In this document: in pieces, positions 17,540 through 26,477 of the stretch | How positions within the stretch are numbered: position 1 is the stretch's first letter | Layout of the letters: each line of letters opens with the position of its first letter | Source: an uncultured Bacteroidales bacterium | GTDB taxonomy: Bacteria > Bacteroidota > Bacteroidia > Bacteroidales > FEN-979 | DNA: 64,000 nucleotides | Reading direction: 5' to 3' | Assembly (NCBI GenBank): GCA_903887775.1 | Contig: CAISRB010000005.1 | Span: 1 to 64,000 of the forward strand | Made by a program: the position numbers and the translations under genes | The notes under the pieces: model-generated | Seen by the model: only the letters and a program-made list of their open reading frames with translations | What the model was told of the DNA's origin: nothing | The model's database searches: none

Positions 17540-19534
17540 ATGAACACTATGAGCTTGAAATTATCAGGATTAATGCTTTTTCTTGTTTTGTTTTTTACTG
17601 CATCTGCCCAGGTCAATAACAATGCCACCCTGATGACCATTGCAGGGAACCCCGTAACGGTAGGCGAATTCATGGCCATCTACCAGAAAAATAATGTTAA
17701 AGGCGAAGCTATTGACAAAAAATCGATGGACGAATACCTTGAACTCTTTATTAATTTCAAACTTAAAGTCCTGCAGGCAGAAAAGCTTGGCCTGGATACT
17801 GCCTCATCTTTTATAAAAGAACTCGACGGATACCGTGAACAACTTGCCAAACCTTATTTTACTGATGAGGCTACACTGAACCACCTGATCCAGGAGGCCT
17901 ACGACCGTAAAAAACTTGATCTCAGGGCAAGCCATATTTATTTCAGGGTAAAACCTGATGCCACACCCCAGGATACTCTCAACGCTTATAACAAGGCATT
18001 GGAAGCCAGGGAAAAAATACTTAAAGGCGAACGCTTCGACAATGTCGTCATGGAATATTCAGAGGATCCTTCCGCTAAAGACAGGGAAGCTACCGCTCAG
18101 CATCCTTTCACAAAAGGAAACAGGGGAGATCTGGGTTACTTTACTGTATTCGATATGGTTTATCCTTTTGAATCAGCTGCATACAACACTGAAACAGGCC
18201 AGATCTCAAAACCTATCCGTACCGATTACGGTTTCCATATTATCAAAGTCACCGACAGGATTACCTCCCTGGGTGAATTTGTTGTTGCCCATCTCTTTCT
18301 TGGCATTCCAAAAGGCGCCACTGCTGCTGATTCAGCCAGGGTAAAATCAAAGATCGATTCATTATATGCTCAGCTGAAAGCCGGTGCGAAATTTGAAGAC
18401 CTGGTCAAAATGTTCTCCGAAGATAAAGGATCCTCCTCAAAAGGAGGAGTCCTGCCAAAACGCGGAGTCAACCGCCTGATGCCCGAATTTATCGCCGCTA
18501 TTTCAACAATCCAGAATGTTGGCGATTATTCAGTACCGGTCCTTACAGCTGGCTATGGCTGGCATATCGTTAAACTGGTTGAACGTAAACCTGTCGGCAC
18601 TTTCGATGAAGAAAAAGCAGACCTGAAGCAAAGGATCATGAGAGACAGCCGCGCCCAGCAAATCACCGATGTAGTCCTTGCACGTATTAAAAAAGAATAT
18701 GGCTTTACCGAAAATCCCCAGGAAAAAGATGACTTTTATACGCTGGTAACCGACAGCATCTTTAATGGTAAATGGAATCCTTCGAAAGCCCTGGATAAAC
18801 ACGAGACAATGTTCATGATTGGGAAATCAACCTATACACAGAGGGAATTTGCCGGGTACCTTTTTATGAAACAGAAAAGAAGCGACAAAAAAGATATCCG
18901 CACATACGTGAATACTATGTATGATGAATTTCTCAGTGAAAGCCTTCTGAAATATGAAGATGGTTTCCTTGAAGAAAAATATCCCGATTTCAAAGCCCTT
19001 ATGAGAGAGTACCGTGATGGAATCCTGCTCTTCGACCTGACCGATCAGAAAGTATGGTCAAAAGCTGTGAAAGATACCATTGGACTTCAGGAGTTCTATA
19101 CGAAAAATAAGCTTAACTACATGTGGGGCCAACGGGTTGAAGCCAGTATTTTTACGCTTAAAAATCCATCCCTGTCCCAAAAAGTTAAGAACTTCATTAA
19201 GAGTGGACTCAAAGATGATGATATTCTGAAAGAAATTAATTCTGATAGTGTCAGGGTCCTCTCTGCCGAAGCAGGCAAATTCCAGAAGAAAGATAACCCT
19301 TATATCGATTCGGTTGCATGGACGCCTGGAATTTCAAAGGATATCAAAGTAAAAGACGGTATCGTTTTTGTCAACATCAAACGTGTCCTCAAACCTGAAC
19401 CCAAAACAATGAACGAAGCACGCGGACTTATCACTGCCGATTATCAGAATTACCTGGAAAAGGATTGGATCCGCGAATTAAGGGCAAAATACCCTGTGGT
19501 CGTGAACCGTGAAGTTCTTGCAAAAATTAAATAA
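17540..19534 (+). CDS. Periplasmic peptidyl-prolyl isomerase with two PPIC domains
   Basis: A 664-residue protein with an N-terminal signal peptide (cleavage near SAQVNN). A SurA-N-like helical region (about 25-120) is followed by two parvulin-type domains: first about 122-235 (RASHIYFRV ... GDLGYFTVFDMVYPFESAAY ... YGFHIIKVTDR), second about 238-352 (VAHLFLGI ... GGVLPKRGVNRLMPEF ... YGWHIVKLVER). A long C-terminal region (about 360-664) is unassigned. It probably assists folding of outer membrane and secreted proteins. It is followed after 14 nt by a related lipoprotein gene and then by surA. Confidence 0.88.
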   Translation: MNTMSLKLSGLMLFLVLFFTASAQVNNNATLMTIAGNPVTVGEFMAIYQKNNVKGEAIDKKSMDEYLELFINFKLKVLQAEKLGLDTASSFIKELDGYREQLAKPYFTDEATLNHLIQEAYDRKKLDLRASHIYFRVKPDATPQDTLNAYNKALEAREKILKGERFDNVVMEYSEDPSAKDREATAQHPFTKGNRGDLGYFTVFDMVYPFESAAYNTETGQISKPIRTDYGFHIIKVTDRITSLGEFVVAHLFLGIPKGATAADSARVKSKIDSLYAQLKAGAKFEDLVKMFSEDKGSSSKGGVLPKRGVNRLMPEFIAAISTIQNVGDYSVPVLTAGYGWHIVKLVERKPVGTFDEEKADLKQRIMRDSRAQQITDVVLARIKKEYGFTENPQEKDDFYTLVTDSIFNGKWNPSKALDKHETMFMIGKSTYTQREFAGYLFMKQKRSDKKDIRTYVNTMYDEFLSESLLKYEDGFLEEKYPDFKALMREYRDGILLFDLTDQKVWSKAVKDTIGLQEFYTKNKLNYMWGQRVEASIFTLKNPSLSQKVKNFIKSGLKDDDILKEINSDSVRVLSAEAGKFQKKDNPYIDSVAWTPGISKDIKVKDGIVFVNIKRVLKPEPKTMNEARGLITADYQNYLEKDWIRELRAKYPVVVNREVLAKIK

Positions 19535-19548
19535 CCCATTATCGGACC

Positions 19549-20397
19549 ATGCGCTGGCGCCCTTTATTGTTTGCTCTTATCTTACTCACTTCCTGTTCAG
19601 GCTTCTTTAAAAAGAAAACCGAAAGGACACTTGCTAAGGTTTATGATGAATACCTTTTTGAGTCTGACCTGAAAGGTGTAGTGCCTAAGGGTATCCCTGC
19701 GAATGACAGTATCATGATGGTAAAATCATTTGTAGATAACTGGGTACGGCAACGCCTGATCCTGCACCAGGCAGAAAAGAACCTGGAGAGTTCACAACTC
19801 GATTTTTCGAAACAGCTTGAAAACTACAAGAACTCCCTGATCATTTTTGCCTATGAGAACCAACTGATACGTCAGAAACTGGATACCGTGGTAACGGATG
19901 AGGAGATCAGTAATTATTACAATACCAACCAGAATGCTTTTCTTGTGAGAGATGATATTATCAGGGTGCAATACGCAAAACTTCCTTTGAAATCTAAATT
20001 CATCCCGCAGGCACGTATGTTGCTGCTGTCTGATAAACCGGATAACAGGAATAAACTTGCCGATCTCTGTGAACAGCAGTCGTTCGGATATTTTATTGAT
20101 GACCAGAAATGGATCTACTTAACCGACCTTATGAACGTTATTCCATTAAGACCTGCTGACCCTGAAGAATTTCTCAAAAAGAACCACCAGGTGGAAGTGA
20201 GCGATAATGCTTTTACTTACCTGATCAGGTTTACCGATTACAAACTCCGGGACAGCAATTCGCCTCTTGAACTGGAAACACAAAAGATTCATGACATCAT
20301 TCTGAACAAGAGGAAAATGGAACTCCTGGGCAAGATGCATGATTATATCTATCAGCTTGCCCAGAAACAAAATGATTTTGAAATTTTTAATCACTAA
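19549..20397 (+). CDS. SurA-N-like lipoprotein without a parvulin domain
   Basis: 282 residues with an N-terminal lipoprotein signal (LLTSCSG lipobox, Cys near residue 17). The region VKSFVDNWVRQRLILHQAEKNL, followed by FSKQLENYKNSLIIFAYEN and TVVTDEEISNYYNTNQNAF, is the SurA/PpiD-type N-terminal chaperone module. The characteristic parvulin motifs (GGDLG, GxHI) seen in both neighbours are missing. It is therefore probably a membrane-tethered chaperone without isomerase activity working with the two flanking isomerases. Spacing to the neighbours is 14 and 12 nt, so co-expression is very likely. Confidence 0.75.
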   Translation: MRWRPLLFALILLTSCSGFFKKKTERTLAKVYDEYLFESDLKGVVPKGIPANDSIMMVKSFVDNWVRQRLILHQAEKNLESSQLDFSKQLENYKNSLIIFAYENQLIRQKLDTVVTDEEISNYYNTNQNAFLVRDDIIRVQYAKLPLKSKFIPQARMLLLSDKPDNRNKLADLCEQQSFGYFIDDQKWIYLTDLMNVIPLRPADPEEFLKKNHQVEVSDNAFTYLIRFTDYKLRDSNSPLELETQKIHDIILNKRKMELLGKMHDYIYQLAQKQNDFEIFNH

Positions 20398-20409
20398 GGA
20401 ATCACTCCC

Positions 20410-21780
20410 ATGCAGCTATACCGAAGCCTTTTTGTGATCATGCTGATCAGCCTTTCACCTTTAATAAAAGGATATTCGCAGCAACCTCAGGATACGATTA
20501 TCGACGGGGTTGTTGCTGTGGTTGGCGGGAATATGGTCCTGAAATCCGATATTGAGGGCCAGTATATACAGTTACGCAGCCAGGGCGTCATTAAGGGCAG
20601 TCCGTCAAGAGTGAGGTGCCAGATACTCGACAAACTTCTTTATATGAAATTGCTTTTGCACCAGGCTCAGGTCGACAGTATCAAAGTTACTGATGCCCAG
20701 GTGGAAGCTGAAATGGACAGGAGAATGAGGTATTTCATTTCACAAGCCGGTTCGCCTGAAAAACTGGAAGAGTATTATGGGAAAACATTGCTCGAAATTA
20801 AAAATGAACTGAAAGAAATTATTCGTGAGCAGATGCTGACCGAACAGGAAGAGGCGAAAATAACGAAAGACATTACGATCACACCTTCTGAGGTTAAAAG
20901 TTTTTATAAAAAAATTGATAAAGACAGCATTCCTTTGATCAATGCTGAATTTGAGATAGGTTTGATTCTTAAACAACCTGTCATTGGCCAGGAAGAAAAA
21001 CAGATTGTGATCAATAAACTTAAGGGGTTCAAGGAGAGGATTGCGAAAGGGGATGAGTTTTCAACACTTGCTGTTCTATACTCCGAAGACCCCGGATCGG
21101 CAAAGCAGGGAGGAGAACTTGGCATGTTCAAGCGGGGTGACATGAGGCCGGAATTCGAAGCTGCTTCCTTTAAACTAAAAACCCCGGGTGAAGTTTCTGA
21201 TATCGTTGAAACCGAAGATGGGTTCCATATTATTCAGCTGATCGAGAGGAGGGGGGAATATATAAATGTAAGGCATATCCTTCTGCAGCCCCAGGTTTCT
21301 TTAGCGAATCTGAATAAAGCTAAGGTTTCCCTCGACAGTGTTGTGCATCTGCTTAGTACAAAAAAAATGAAATTCGACGAAGCAGTTATAAGATACTCAG
21401 ATGATCCTTCAAAAAATAACGGTGGATTGCTGGTTAATAATGCCAACGGTACCACCCGGTTTGAAGCAAGTCAGCTTTCACAGCTTGACCCTAAGGTATT
21501 TTTTATTGTCGATAAACTGAAGGTCGGGGAGATAAGCACGCCGGTGCTGATGAAAACCGAACGAGGTAAGCAGGAATACAGGATCTATTACCTGAAGGAC
21601 AGGACTAACCCACATCGCGCAAACCTGGAAAATGATTATGCACGCATTCAGCAAATAGCGCTTGATAAGAAGAAGGATAAGGTTATTAGCGATTGGGTGA
21701 GCCTGAAAATGACAGGCACCTATATCAATATCTCGGATCAGTATAAAAATTGCGAATTTACAAGGAAATGGATACGCTAA
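20410..21780 (+). CDS. surA: SurA-type periplasmic chaperone / peptidyl-prolyl isomerase
   Basis: 456 residues with a signal peptide (about 1-24). The SurA N-domain opens with IIDGVVAVVGGNMVLKSDIE, the family signature. Parvulin domain 1 lies at about 178-276 (FSTLAVLYSEDPGSAKQGGE ... RPEFEAASFKL ... EDGFHIIQLIERRG) and domain 2 at about 280-395 (VRHILLQPQ ... YSDDPSKNNGG), then a C-terminal helix. It guides unfolded outer-membrane proteins through the periplasm. It overlaps the moxR start by 13 nt. Confidence 0.9.
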   Translation: MQLYRSLFVIMLISLSPLIKGYSQQPQDTIIDGVVAVVGGNMVLKSDIEGQYIQLRSQGVIKGSPSRVRCQILDKLLYMKLLLHQAQVDSIKVTDAQVEAEMDRRMRYFISQAGSPEKLEEYYGKTLLEIKNELKEIIREQMLTEQEEAKITKDITITPSEVKSFYKKIDKDSIPLINAEFEIGLILKQPVIGQEEKQIVINKLKGFKERIAKGDEFSTLAVLYSEDPGSAKQGGELGMFKRGDMRPEFEAASFKLKTPGEVSDIVETEDGFHIIQLIERRGEYINVRHILLQPQVSLANLNKAKVSLDSVVHLLSTKKMKFDEAVIRYSDDPSKNNGGLLVNNANGTTRFEASQLSQLDPKVFFIVDKLKVGEISTPVLMKTERGKQEYRIYYLKDRTNPHRANLENDYARIQQIALDKKKDKVISDWVSLKMTGTYINISDQYKNCEFTRKWIR

Positions 21781-22754
21781 ACACGCAACCCCTTCACTTT
21801 AAATCTGACGTTGAAGCTGTTGATGCCCTGGTTGAAAAATATATCCGGCTGAAACAGGAAATAGCCAAAGTCATTGAAGGACAGAAAGAAGTGATCGACG
21901 GTTTGCTGATTTCCGTATTCAGCAGGGGGCATTGTTTGCTGGTTGGCGTGCCCGGACTTGCGAAAACCCTGATGGTTCATACCATCTCAAACGTTCTTGG
22001 CCTGAAGTTTAACCGTATTCAGTTCACCCCCGACCTCATGCCTTCAGATATCATCGGCACAGAGATTCTGGATGAATCAAGACATTTCAGGTTCATTAAA
22101 GGACCTGTTTTTGCCAATATTATTCTGGCGGATGAAATTAACCGTACCCCGCCGAAGACCCAAAGCGCTCTCCTTGAAGCCATGCAGGAAAAGGCAGTCA
22201 CTGTAGCCGGACAAACATACCACCTGGATGAACCTTTTTTTGTGCTTGCCACCCAGAACCCGATAGAACAGGAGGGTACATATCCTCTGCCCGAAGCCCA
22301 GCTTGACAGGTTCATGTTCAATATCTGGCTCGATTATCCCTCCCGTGAAGAAGAGATCAGTATCATGAAGATGACTACCTCTGATCAGGTAGCAAAACCG
22401 GAGGTTGTCCTTACGGCAGCTGAAATTCTTTATTTTCAAAACCTGGTCCGCAAGGTTCCGGTTCCTGAGAATGTTTATAATTACGCAGTCAGCCTTGCCT
22501 CGAAAACCAGGCCGGGAACTCAGAATGCTCATACCTGGGCAAAGGAATACCTCACCTGGGGCGCAGGCCCGAGAGCTTCTCAGTACCTTGTCATCGGTGC
22601 TAAATGCCATTCAGTTCTCCATGGTAAATACTCTCCTGATATCGAGGATGTCAAAGCGGTAGCCATTCCTGTTCTCAGGCACAGGATCGTCAGGAATTAT
22701 AAAGCTGAAGCCGAGGGCATTCGCGAAGAAGCTATTATAAATCATCTTTTATAG
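21768..22754 (+). CDS. MoxR family AAA+ ATPase
   Basis: 328 residues. Walker A GVPGLAKTLMVHT (about 65-77), Walker B IILADEINRTPPKTQSALLE (about 124-143), and sensor segment FFVLATQNPIEQEGTYPLPE are typical of MoxR/RavA-like AAA+ proteins, which act as chaperones in assembly of metal-centred or membrane complexes. The start is set at MDTLNT, preceded closely by AAGGA; the alternative start 18 nt upstream overlaps surA further. It usually sits with DUF58 and VWA genes, but none follow here; a Pst operon comes next. Confidence 0.9.
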   Translation: MDTLNTQPLHFKSDVEAVDALVEKYIRLKQEIAKVIEGQKEVIDGLLISVFSRGHCLLVGVPGLAKTLMVHTISNVLGLKFNRIQFTPDLMPSDIIGTEILDESRHFRFIKGPVFANIILADEINRTPPKTQSALLEAMQEKAVTVAGQTYHLDEPFFVLATQNPIEQEGTYPLPEAQLDRFMFNIWLDYPSREEEISIMKMTTSDQVAKPEVVLTAAEILYFQNLVRKVPVPENVYNYAVSLASKTRPGTQNAHTWAKEYLTWGAGPRASQYLVIGAKCHSVLHGKYSPDIEDVKAVAIPVLRHRIVRNYKAEAEGIREEAIINHLL

Positions 22755-22767
22755 TGAAATATTTCAC
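22754..22767. promoter_or_regulatory. Perfect 14-bp palindrome after moxR
   Basis: GTGAAATATTTCAC starts at the last base of the moxR stop codon and is followed by a short pyrimidine-rich stretch. It could be a weak transcription terminator or an operator for the pst genes beginning at 22833; the sequence does not decide. Confidence 0.35.
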
Positions 22768-22832
22768 CTTTTCAGGATTCTCCTTCGGGCTTGAATTCTT
22801 TTGAAATAATTTCGCAAAAATTTCCACTAAGC

Positions 22833-23813
22833 ATGAATCTGAAAAGCTCTTCTCAACTACTTGTAATTTTAATGCTTGCCTGTTTGCCTGGCATATTCGT
22901 CTCATGCAATCATAACGATAAACCTTCTGCCTCGAAAGATACTCTCAAAGGAAAGCTTACCATTTCAGGGGCATTTGCCCTGTATCCTCTGACCATACGA
23001 TGGGCTGAGGAATTCCGTAAGATACATCCCGGTGTTACGATCAACATCTCTGCTGGTGGAGCCGGTAAAGGCATGGCCGATGCTTTGTCAAAGATGGTCG
23101 ACCTTGGAATGTATTCAAAGGAAGTAAGCCCCGAGGAAAAGGCAAAAGGCGCCTGGTGGCTGGCATGTGCGAAGGACGCTGTTTTACCCGTGATGAATGC
23201 ATCTAACCCGCTGGTGAAGACGATCCAGGCAGCAGGGGTGACAAAGGATAAGTTTTACGGGATATTTATTTCGGGGAAAATTAAAACCTGGGGCCAGCTC
23301 ATCGGCATTAATGATGCAAATACGATGGATGTATTTACCCGCTCAGATGCCTGCGGGGCTGCCGATATGTGGGCAAAATTCATGATGAATAAAAAGCAGG
23401 AGGACCTGCAGGGTATCGGTGTGAACGGCGACCCGGGTGTTGCCGATGCAGTGAGGAAGACTCTTTACGGCATAGGGTACAACAACCTGAATTTTGTATT
23501 TGATGTGCAGAGCCGCAAACCTTATCAGGGTCTTGCAATTGTTCCCATCGACATCAACGGTAACGGGAAGATCGATAAGGAAGAGGATTTTTACCATTCG
23601 ATGGATGAGGTCATGACCGCTATTAACGACGGGAAGTATCCTTCACCACCTGCCCGCCAGCTTTATTTTGTGTCGGGAGGCAAACCTTTGAACAAACTTG
23701 TGCTGACTTTTCTTAATTTTATCCTTTCCGACGGTCAGAAATATGTGAACGAAGCAGGATATGTCCGCCTGAAGGATGAGATCATCAAGGGAGAGCTGAA
23801 CAAATTACTGTGA
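22833..23813 (+). CDS. PstS-like phosphate-binding lipoprotein with EF-hand-like loop
   Basis: About 326 residues from MNLKSS, ending its signal with a lipobox (IFVSC). The mature protein starts with GKLTISGAFALYPLTIRWAE and has ISAGGAGKGMADALS and FTRSDACGAADMWAKFM, the anion-contact loops of PstS-type binding proteins (PBP-like fold). Near the C-terminal third DINGNGKIDKEE (23550-23585) fits the 12-residue EF-hand calcium loop. The gene starts a pstS-pstC-pstA-pstB operon with gaps of 1-10 nt. Phosphate is the most likely ligand, but other oxyanions are not excluded. No phoU follows. Confidence 0.82.
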   Translation: MNLKSSSQLLVILMLACLPGIFVSCNHNDKPSASKDTLKGKLTISGAFALYPLTIRWAEEFRKIHPGVTINISAGGAGKGMADALSKMVDLGMYSKEVSPEEKAKGAWWLACAKDAVLPVMNASNPLVKTIQAAGVTKDKFYGIFISGKIKTWGQLIGINDANTMDVFTRSDACGAADMWAKFMMNKKQEDLQGIGVNGDPGVADAVRKTLYGIGYNNLNFVFDVQSRKPYQGLAIVPIDINGNGKIDKEEDFYHSMDEVMTAINDGKYPSPPARQLYFVSGGKPLNKLVLTFLNFILSDGQKYVNEAGYVRLKDEIIKGELNKLL

Positions 23814-23814
23814 T

Positions 23815-24705
23815 ATGTACCTACTGAACAGGCATCAAAGGCATGTGGTGAATTACAGCTGGATGCTTTTCAGCCTGCTCATCATTGCCTTCCTGCCATT
23901 CATGCTGTTCGGGGGGCTTTATTTTAAATCCTTCCTCCTTCTTAAGACTCACACTCTCAAGGACCTGGTCTTTTCGCATTCATGGCATCCTTCACGCGGA
24001 GAGTTCGGGTTTTACCCATTCATCGTAGGTTCAGTCTGGGTCACCCTCCTTGCCATCTTTATCTCGACGCCTATCTGCCTGTTAACCGCCATCAATGTTA
24101 CCCAGTACGCGAAAAAACGCTTCCTGAGGATAATGCACCCCGTTATCGATATCCTTGCCGGCATCCCTTCGGTGGTTTACGGGGTTTGGGGTATACTGGT
24201 CATCGTTCCTTTCATTTCACGTTACCTTGGTCCCTGGTTCGGTGTCCAGACCATGGGCTATAGCATACTTGCGGGCGCATTCGTCCTCAGTATCATGATC
24301 ATCCCTTTTATCCTGAATATCATGATCGAGATATTCAGGGCCATACCTACGGAACTCAAGGAAGCAACACTTTCGCTTGGCACGACCAAATGGCAAATGG
24401 TCAAGCATGTGCTGTTGCGCAAAGCCCTGCCTGGCATCATTGCCTCCGTGGGTTTCGGCCTTGCCAGGGCTTTCGGCGAAACGATGGCCGTTCTGATGGT
24501 CGTGGGAAATGTTATTAAAGTTCCTCATTCGGTGTTTGATCCCGGATACACACTTCCTGCACTCATCGCCAATAACTACGGAGAGGTGCTTTCGATACCA
24601 CAGTATGATTCAGCCCTGATGTTTGCAGCGCTGATCCTTCTTGCGGTCTCTCTGTTCTTTAACCTCCTCATGCATTTCTTTATTGCCAGGTATAATAAGT
24701 ACTGA
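23815..24705 (+). CDS. pstC: Phosphate ABC transporter permease PstC
   Basis: 296 residues with six membrane helices. The EAA-type coupling loop that contacts the ATPase is ELKEATLSLGTTKWQMVKHV (about 181-200). GIPSVVYGVWGI and GLARAFGETMAVLMVVGN are conserved PstC segments. It forms the inner-membrane channel with PstA. It starts one base after the pstS stop codon and ends one base before pstA, so translation is tightly coupled. Confidence 0.92.
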   Translation: MYLLNRHQRHVVNYSWMLFSLLIIAFLPFMLFGGLYFKSFLLLKTHTLKDLVFSHSWHPSRGEFGFYPFIVGSVWVTLLAIFISTPICLLTAINVTQYAKKRFLRIMHPVIDILAGIPSVVYGVWGILVIVPFISRYLGPWFGVQTMGYSILAGAFVLSIMIIPFILNIMIEIFRAIPTELKEATLSLGTTKWQMVKHVLLRKALPGIIASVGFGLARAFGETMAVLMVVGNVIKVPHSVFDPGYTLPALIANNYGEVLSIPQYDSALMFAALILLAVSLFFNLLMHFFIARYNKY

Positions 24706-24706
24706 G

Positions 24707-25564
24707 ATGAAACGGACACTGAAAGCTGAAGAAACATTTTTCCGGGTACTGATGAACCTGACCACAGCCTTCATCCTTATCATACTTGGAATAATCATTT
24801 ACAGTGTCTTTGAGAAAGGGATGAAAGCCATGTCGTGGGAGATGCTGACTTCGGTGCCCAGCGGGGGGTATTATTACGGTAAGGGAGGGGGCATCCTCAA
24901 TGCTATCGTGGGTTCCCTTGTTCTTGCTTTCGGTGCTACGATATTGGCCTTCCTGATCGGCTTGCCGGTTGCCCTTTACATGAATGTTTTCCTGGTAAGG
25001 CGCAAAAGACTGGTCAACCTCATCCGTTTCATCCTTGACCTGATCTGGGGAGTACCCTCTATTGTATACGGGGCTTTCGGCTTTACGCTGATGGTCCTGG
25101 TAGGCTTGCAGACTTCCCTTCTTGCTGGTATCATTACCGTGACCCTGTTCATACTTCCTATCATGATACGTTCGATGGACGAGATCCTGAGGACTGTTCC
25201 CATGGGGCTTTCCGAAGCCACCTATTCACTGGGTAGTAACAAATCGGAACTTGCTTTTAAAATTTTTACAAGGCAATCGGTCTCTGGCATTATCACGGCG
25301 GTTCTGTTATCCTTCGGAAGGGCCATTGGTGATGCTGCCTCGGTGCTGTTCACCGCGGGATATACCGATAACCTGCCCAACTCCCTGATGGAACCGGTGG
25401 CTACGCTTCCGCTTTCGATATTTTTCCAGCTTGCATCCCCCGTCCCTGAAGTTCAGGCCAGGGCTTATGCATCAGCTCTGGTGCTTACTGTTATCATTCT
25501 CATAGTCAGCTTGTTTTCTCGCGGACTTGGGAAACGTTATCATAAAACCAAAATAAATTTTTGA
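24707..25564 (+). CDS. pstA: Phosphate ABC transporter permease PstA
   Basis: 285 residues with six membrane helices. GVPSIVYGAFGF, GLSEATYSLGSNKSELAFKI (the EAA coupling loop, about 177-196) and LSFGRAIGDAASVLFTAGYT are typical of PstA. The start is placed at MKRTLK, one base after the pstC stop; a longer frame overlaps pstC and is not supported. It pairs with PstC to form the transmembrane pore and is followed 10 nt later by the ATPase gene. Confidence 0.92.
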   Translation: MKRTLKAEETFFRVLMNLTTAFILIILGIIIYSVFEKGMKAMSWEMLTSVPSGGYYYGKGGGILNAIVGSLVLAFGATILAFLIGLPVALYMNVFLVRRKRLVNLIRFILDLIWGVPSIVYGAFGFTLMVLVGLQTSLLAGIITVTLFILPIMIRSMDEILRTVPMGLSEATYSLGSNKSELAFKIFTRQSVSGIITAVLLSFGRAIGDAASVLFTAGYTDNLPNSLMEPVATLPLSIFFQLASPVPEVQARAYASALVLTVIILIVSLFSRGLGKRYHKTKINF

Positions 25565-25574
25565 TCTTCGCACT

Positions 25575-26330
25575 ATGGAGACTGCCATCAGAATAAAAGA
25601 TCTTAATGTTTTTGCCGGGAAGACGCAAATCCTGAATGATATCAATGTCGAGATCCCGAAAAACGAGATCACGGTGATCCTTGGTCCCTCCGGCTGCGGC
25701 AAGACCACCCTCCTCAAATGCATGAACCGCCTCACCGACCTGTATCCTGAGCTTAAAGTCAGTGGTGAGATCCTGATCAACGACAAGAATATTTTTGCTC
25801 CCGGCGCAGATATCAGCAAACTCAGGCAGAGCATGGGGCTTCTTTCACAGAGGCCATACCCCCTGCCAATGACCATTTACAATAACATTGCTTATGCTCT
25901 CAAACTGAGGGGGGTGAGGGGAAGGCGTAAGCTTCACCTCCTGGTCATGGATTACCTGAAACAAGCCAACCTTTATGAAGAAGTGAGGCAAAGACTGAGG
26001 GAACCTGCTTCAAGACTTTCAATAGGGCAGCAGCAAAGACTTTGCCTTGCCCGCGGATTGGCTGTGAACCCCGACATTATTCTTGCCGATGAACCCACCT
26101 CAGCCCTTGACCCGATCTCAAGCCGCTTTATTGATGAGAAATTCCAGGAGATCAAACCCCACTTCACAATAGTCGTGGTTACCCACGTCCTCCGCCAGGC
26201 CCGCCGCATCGCCGACAACGTCATCTTCATGTACATGGGCGAAGTCGTCGAACAGGGCCCCGCGAAAGAATTCTTCGAAAACCCCCGGGAAGAGAAGACC
26301 AAATCTTACCTGGAGGGGATGTTCAATTAA
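25575..26330 (+). CDS. pstB: Phosphate ABC transporter ATPase PstB
   Basis: 251 residues, normal length. Walker A GPSGCGKTTLLK (about 38-49), Q-loop LLSQRPYPLPMTIYNNIAYA, signature LSIGQQQRLCLARGLAV (about 147-163; the usual LSGGQ is LSIGQ here) and Walker B DIILADEPTSALDP identify an ABC ATPase of the PstB/phosphate class. It energises import by PstC/PstA. It is the last gene of the operon. The following 135 nt up to the convergent radical SAM gene hold dispersed repeats rather than phoU. Confidence 0.9.
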   Translation: METAIRIKDLNVFAGKTQILNDINVEIPKNEITVILGPSGCGKTTLLKCMNRLTDLYPELKVSGEILINDKNIFAPGADISKLRQSMGLLSQRPYPLPMTIYNNIAYALKLRGVRGRRKLHLLVMDYLKQANLYEEVRQRLREPASRLSIGQQQRLCLARGLAVNPDIILADEPTSALDPISSRFIDEKFQEIKPHFTIVVVTHVLRQARRIADNVIFMYMGEVVEQGPAKEFFENPREEKTKSYLEGMFN

Positions 26331-26347
26331 AAATCATTTCGCTCATA

Positions 26348-26386
26348 TATTCGCACCAATTACGTATTTCATTTGCGTGCTCATTT
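26348..26386. repeat. Dispersed 39-nt intergenic repeat, copy A
   Basis: Matches 46472-46510 at 34 of 39 positions, including an identical 14-nt start TATTCGCACCAATT and the end GTGCTCATTT. A second shared 14-mer, CTTCGCCAAACGCT, follows at 26440-26453. It lies between convergent pstB and the radical SAM gene. Confidence 0.6.
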
Positions 26387-26449
26387 ACTCATGTCATCTT
26401 CTATTTTTTTGGGGTATTCGTGATTGCTTCGCAATATGACTTCGCCAAA

Positions 26450-26477
26450 CGCTTTTCGCCTTTCACTACTTCGCTAC
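26450..26477 (-). repeat. Heptamer repeat through the stop codon of the radical SAM gene
   Basis: On the minus strand four 7-nt units can be read: GTAGCGA, AGTAGTG, AAAGGCG, AAAAGCG. They encode the last residues and include the TAG stop (26466-26468). The units resemble those at 42000-42062. Confidence 0.5.

Noticed and set aside
22754-22767. Palindrome as a confirmed terminator
   Set aside because: The stem is AT-rich and lacks a proper T-run, so only a tentative regulatory call is given.
22833-26330. Pst operon taken as a regulated Pho locus
   Set aside because: No phoU, phoB/phoR or recognisable Pho box was found nearby; regulation by phosphate is possible but not shown by the sequence.
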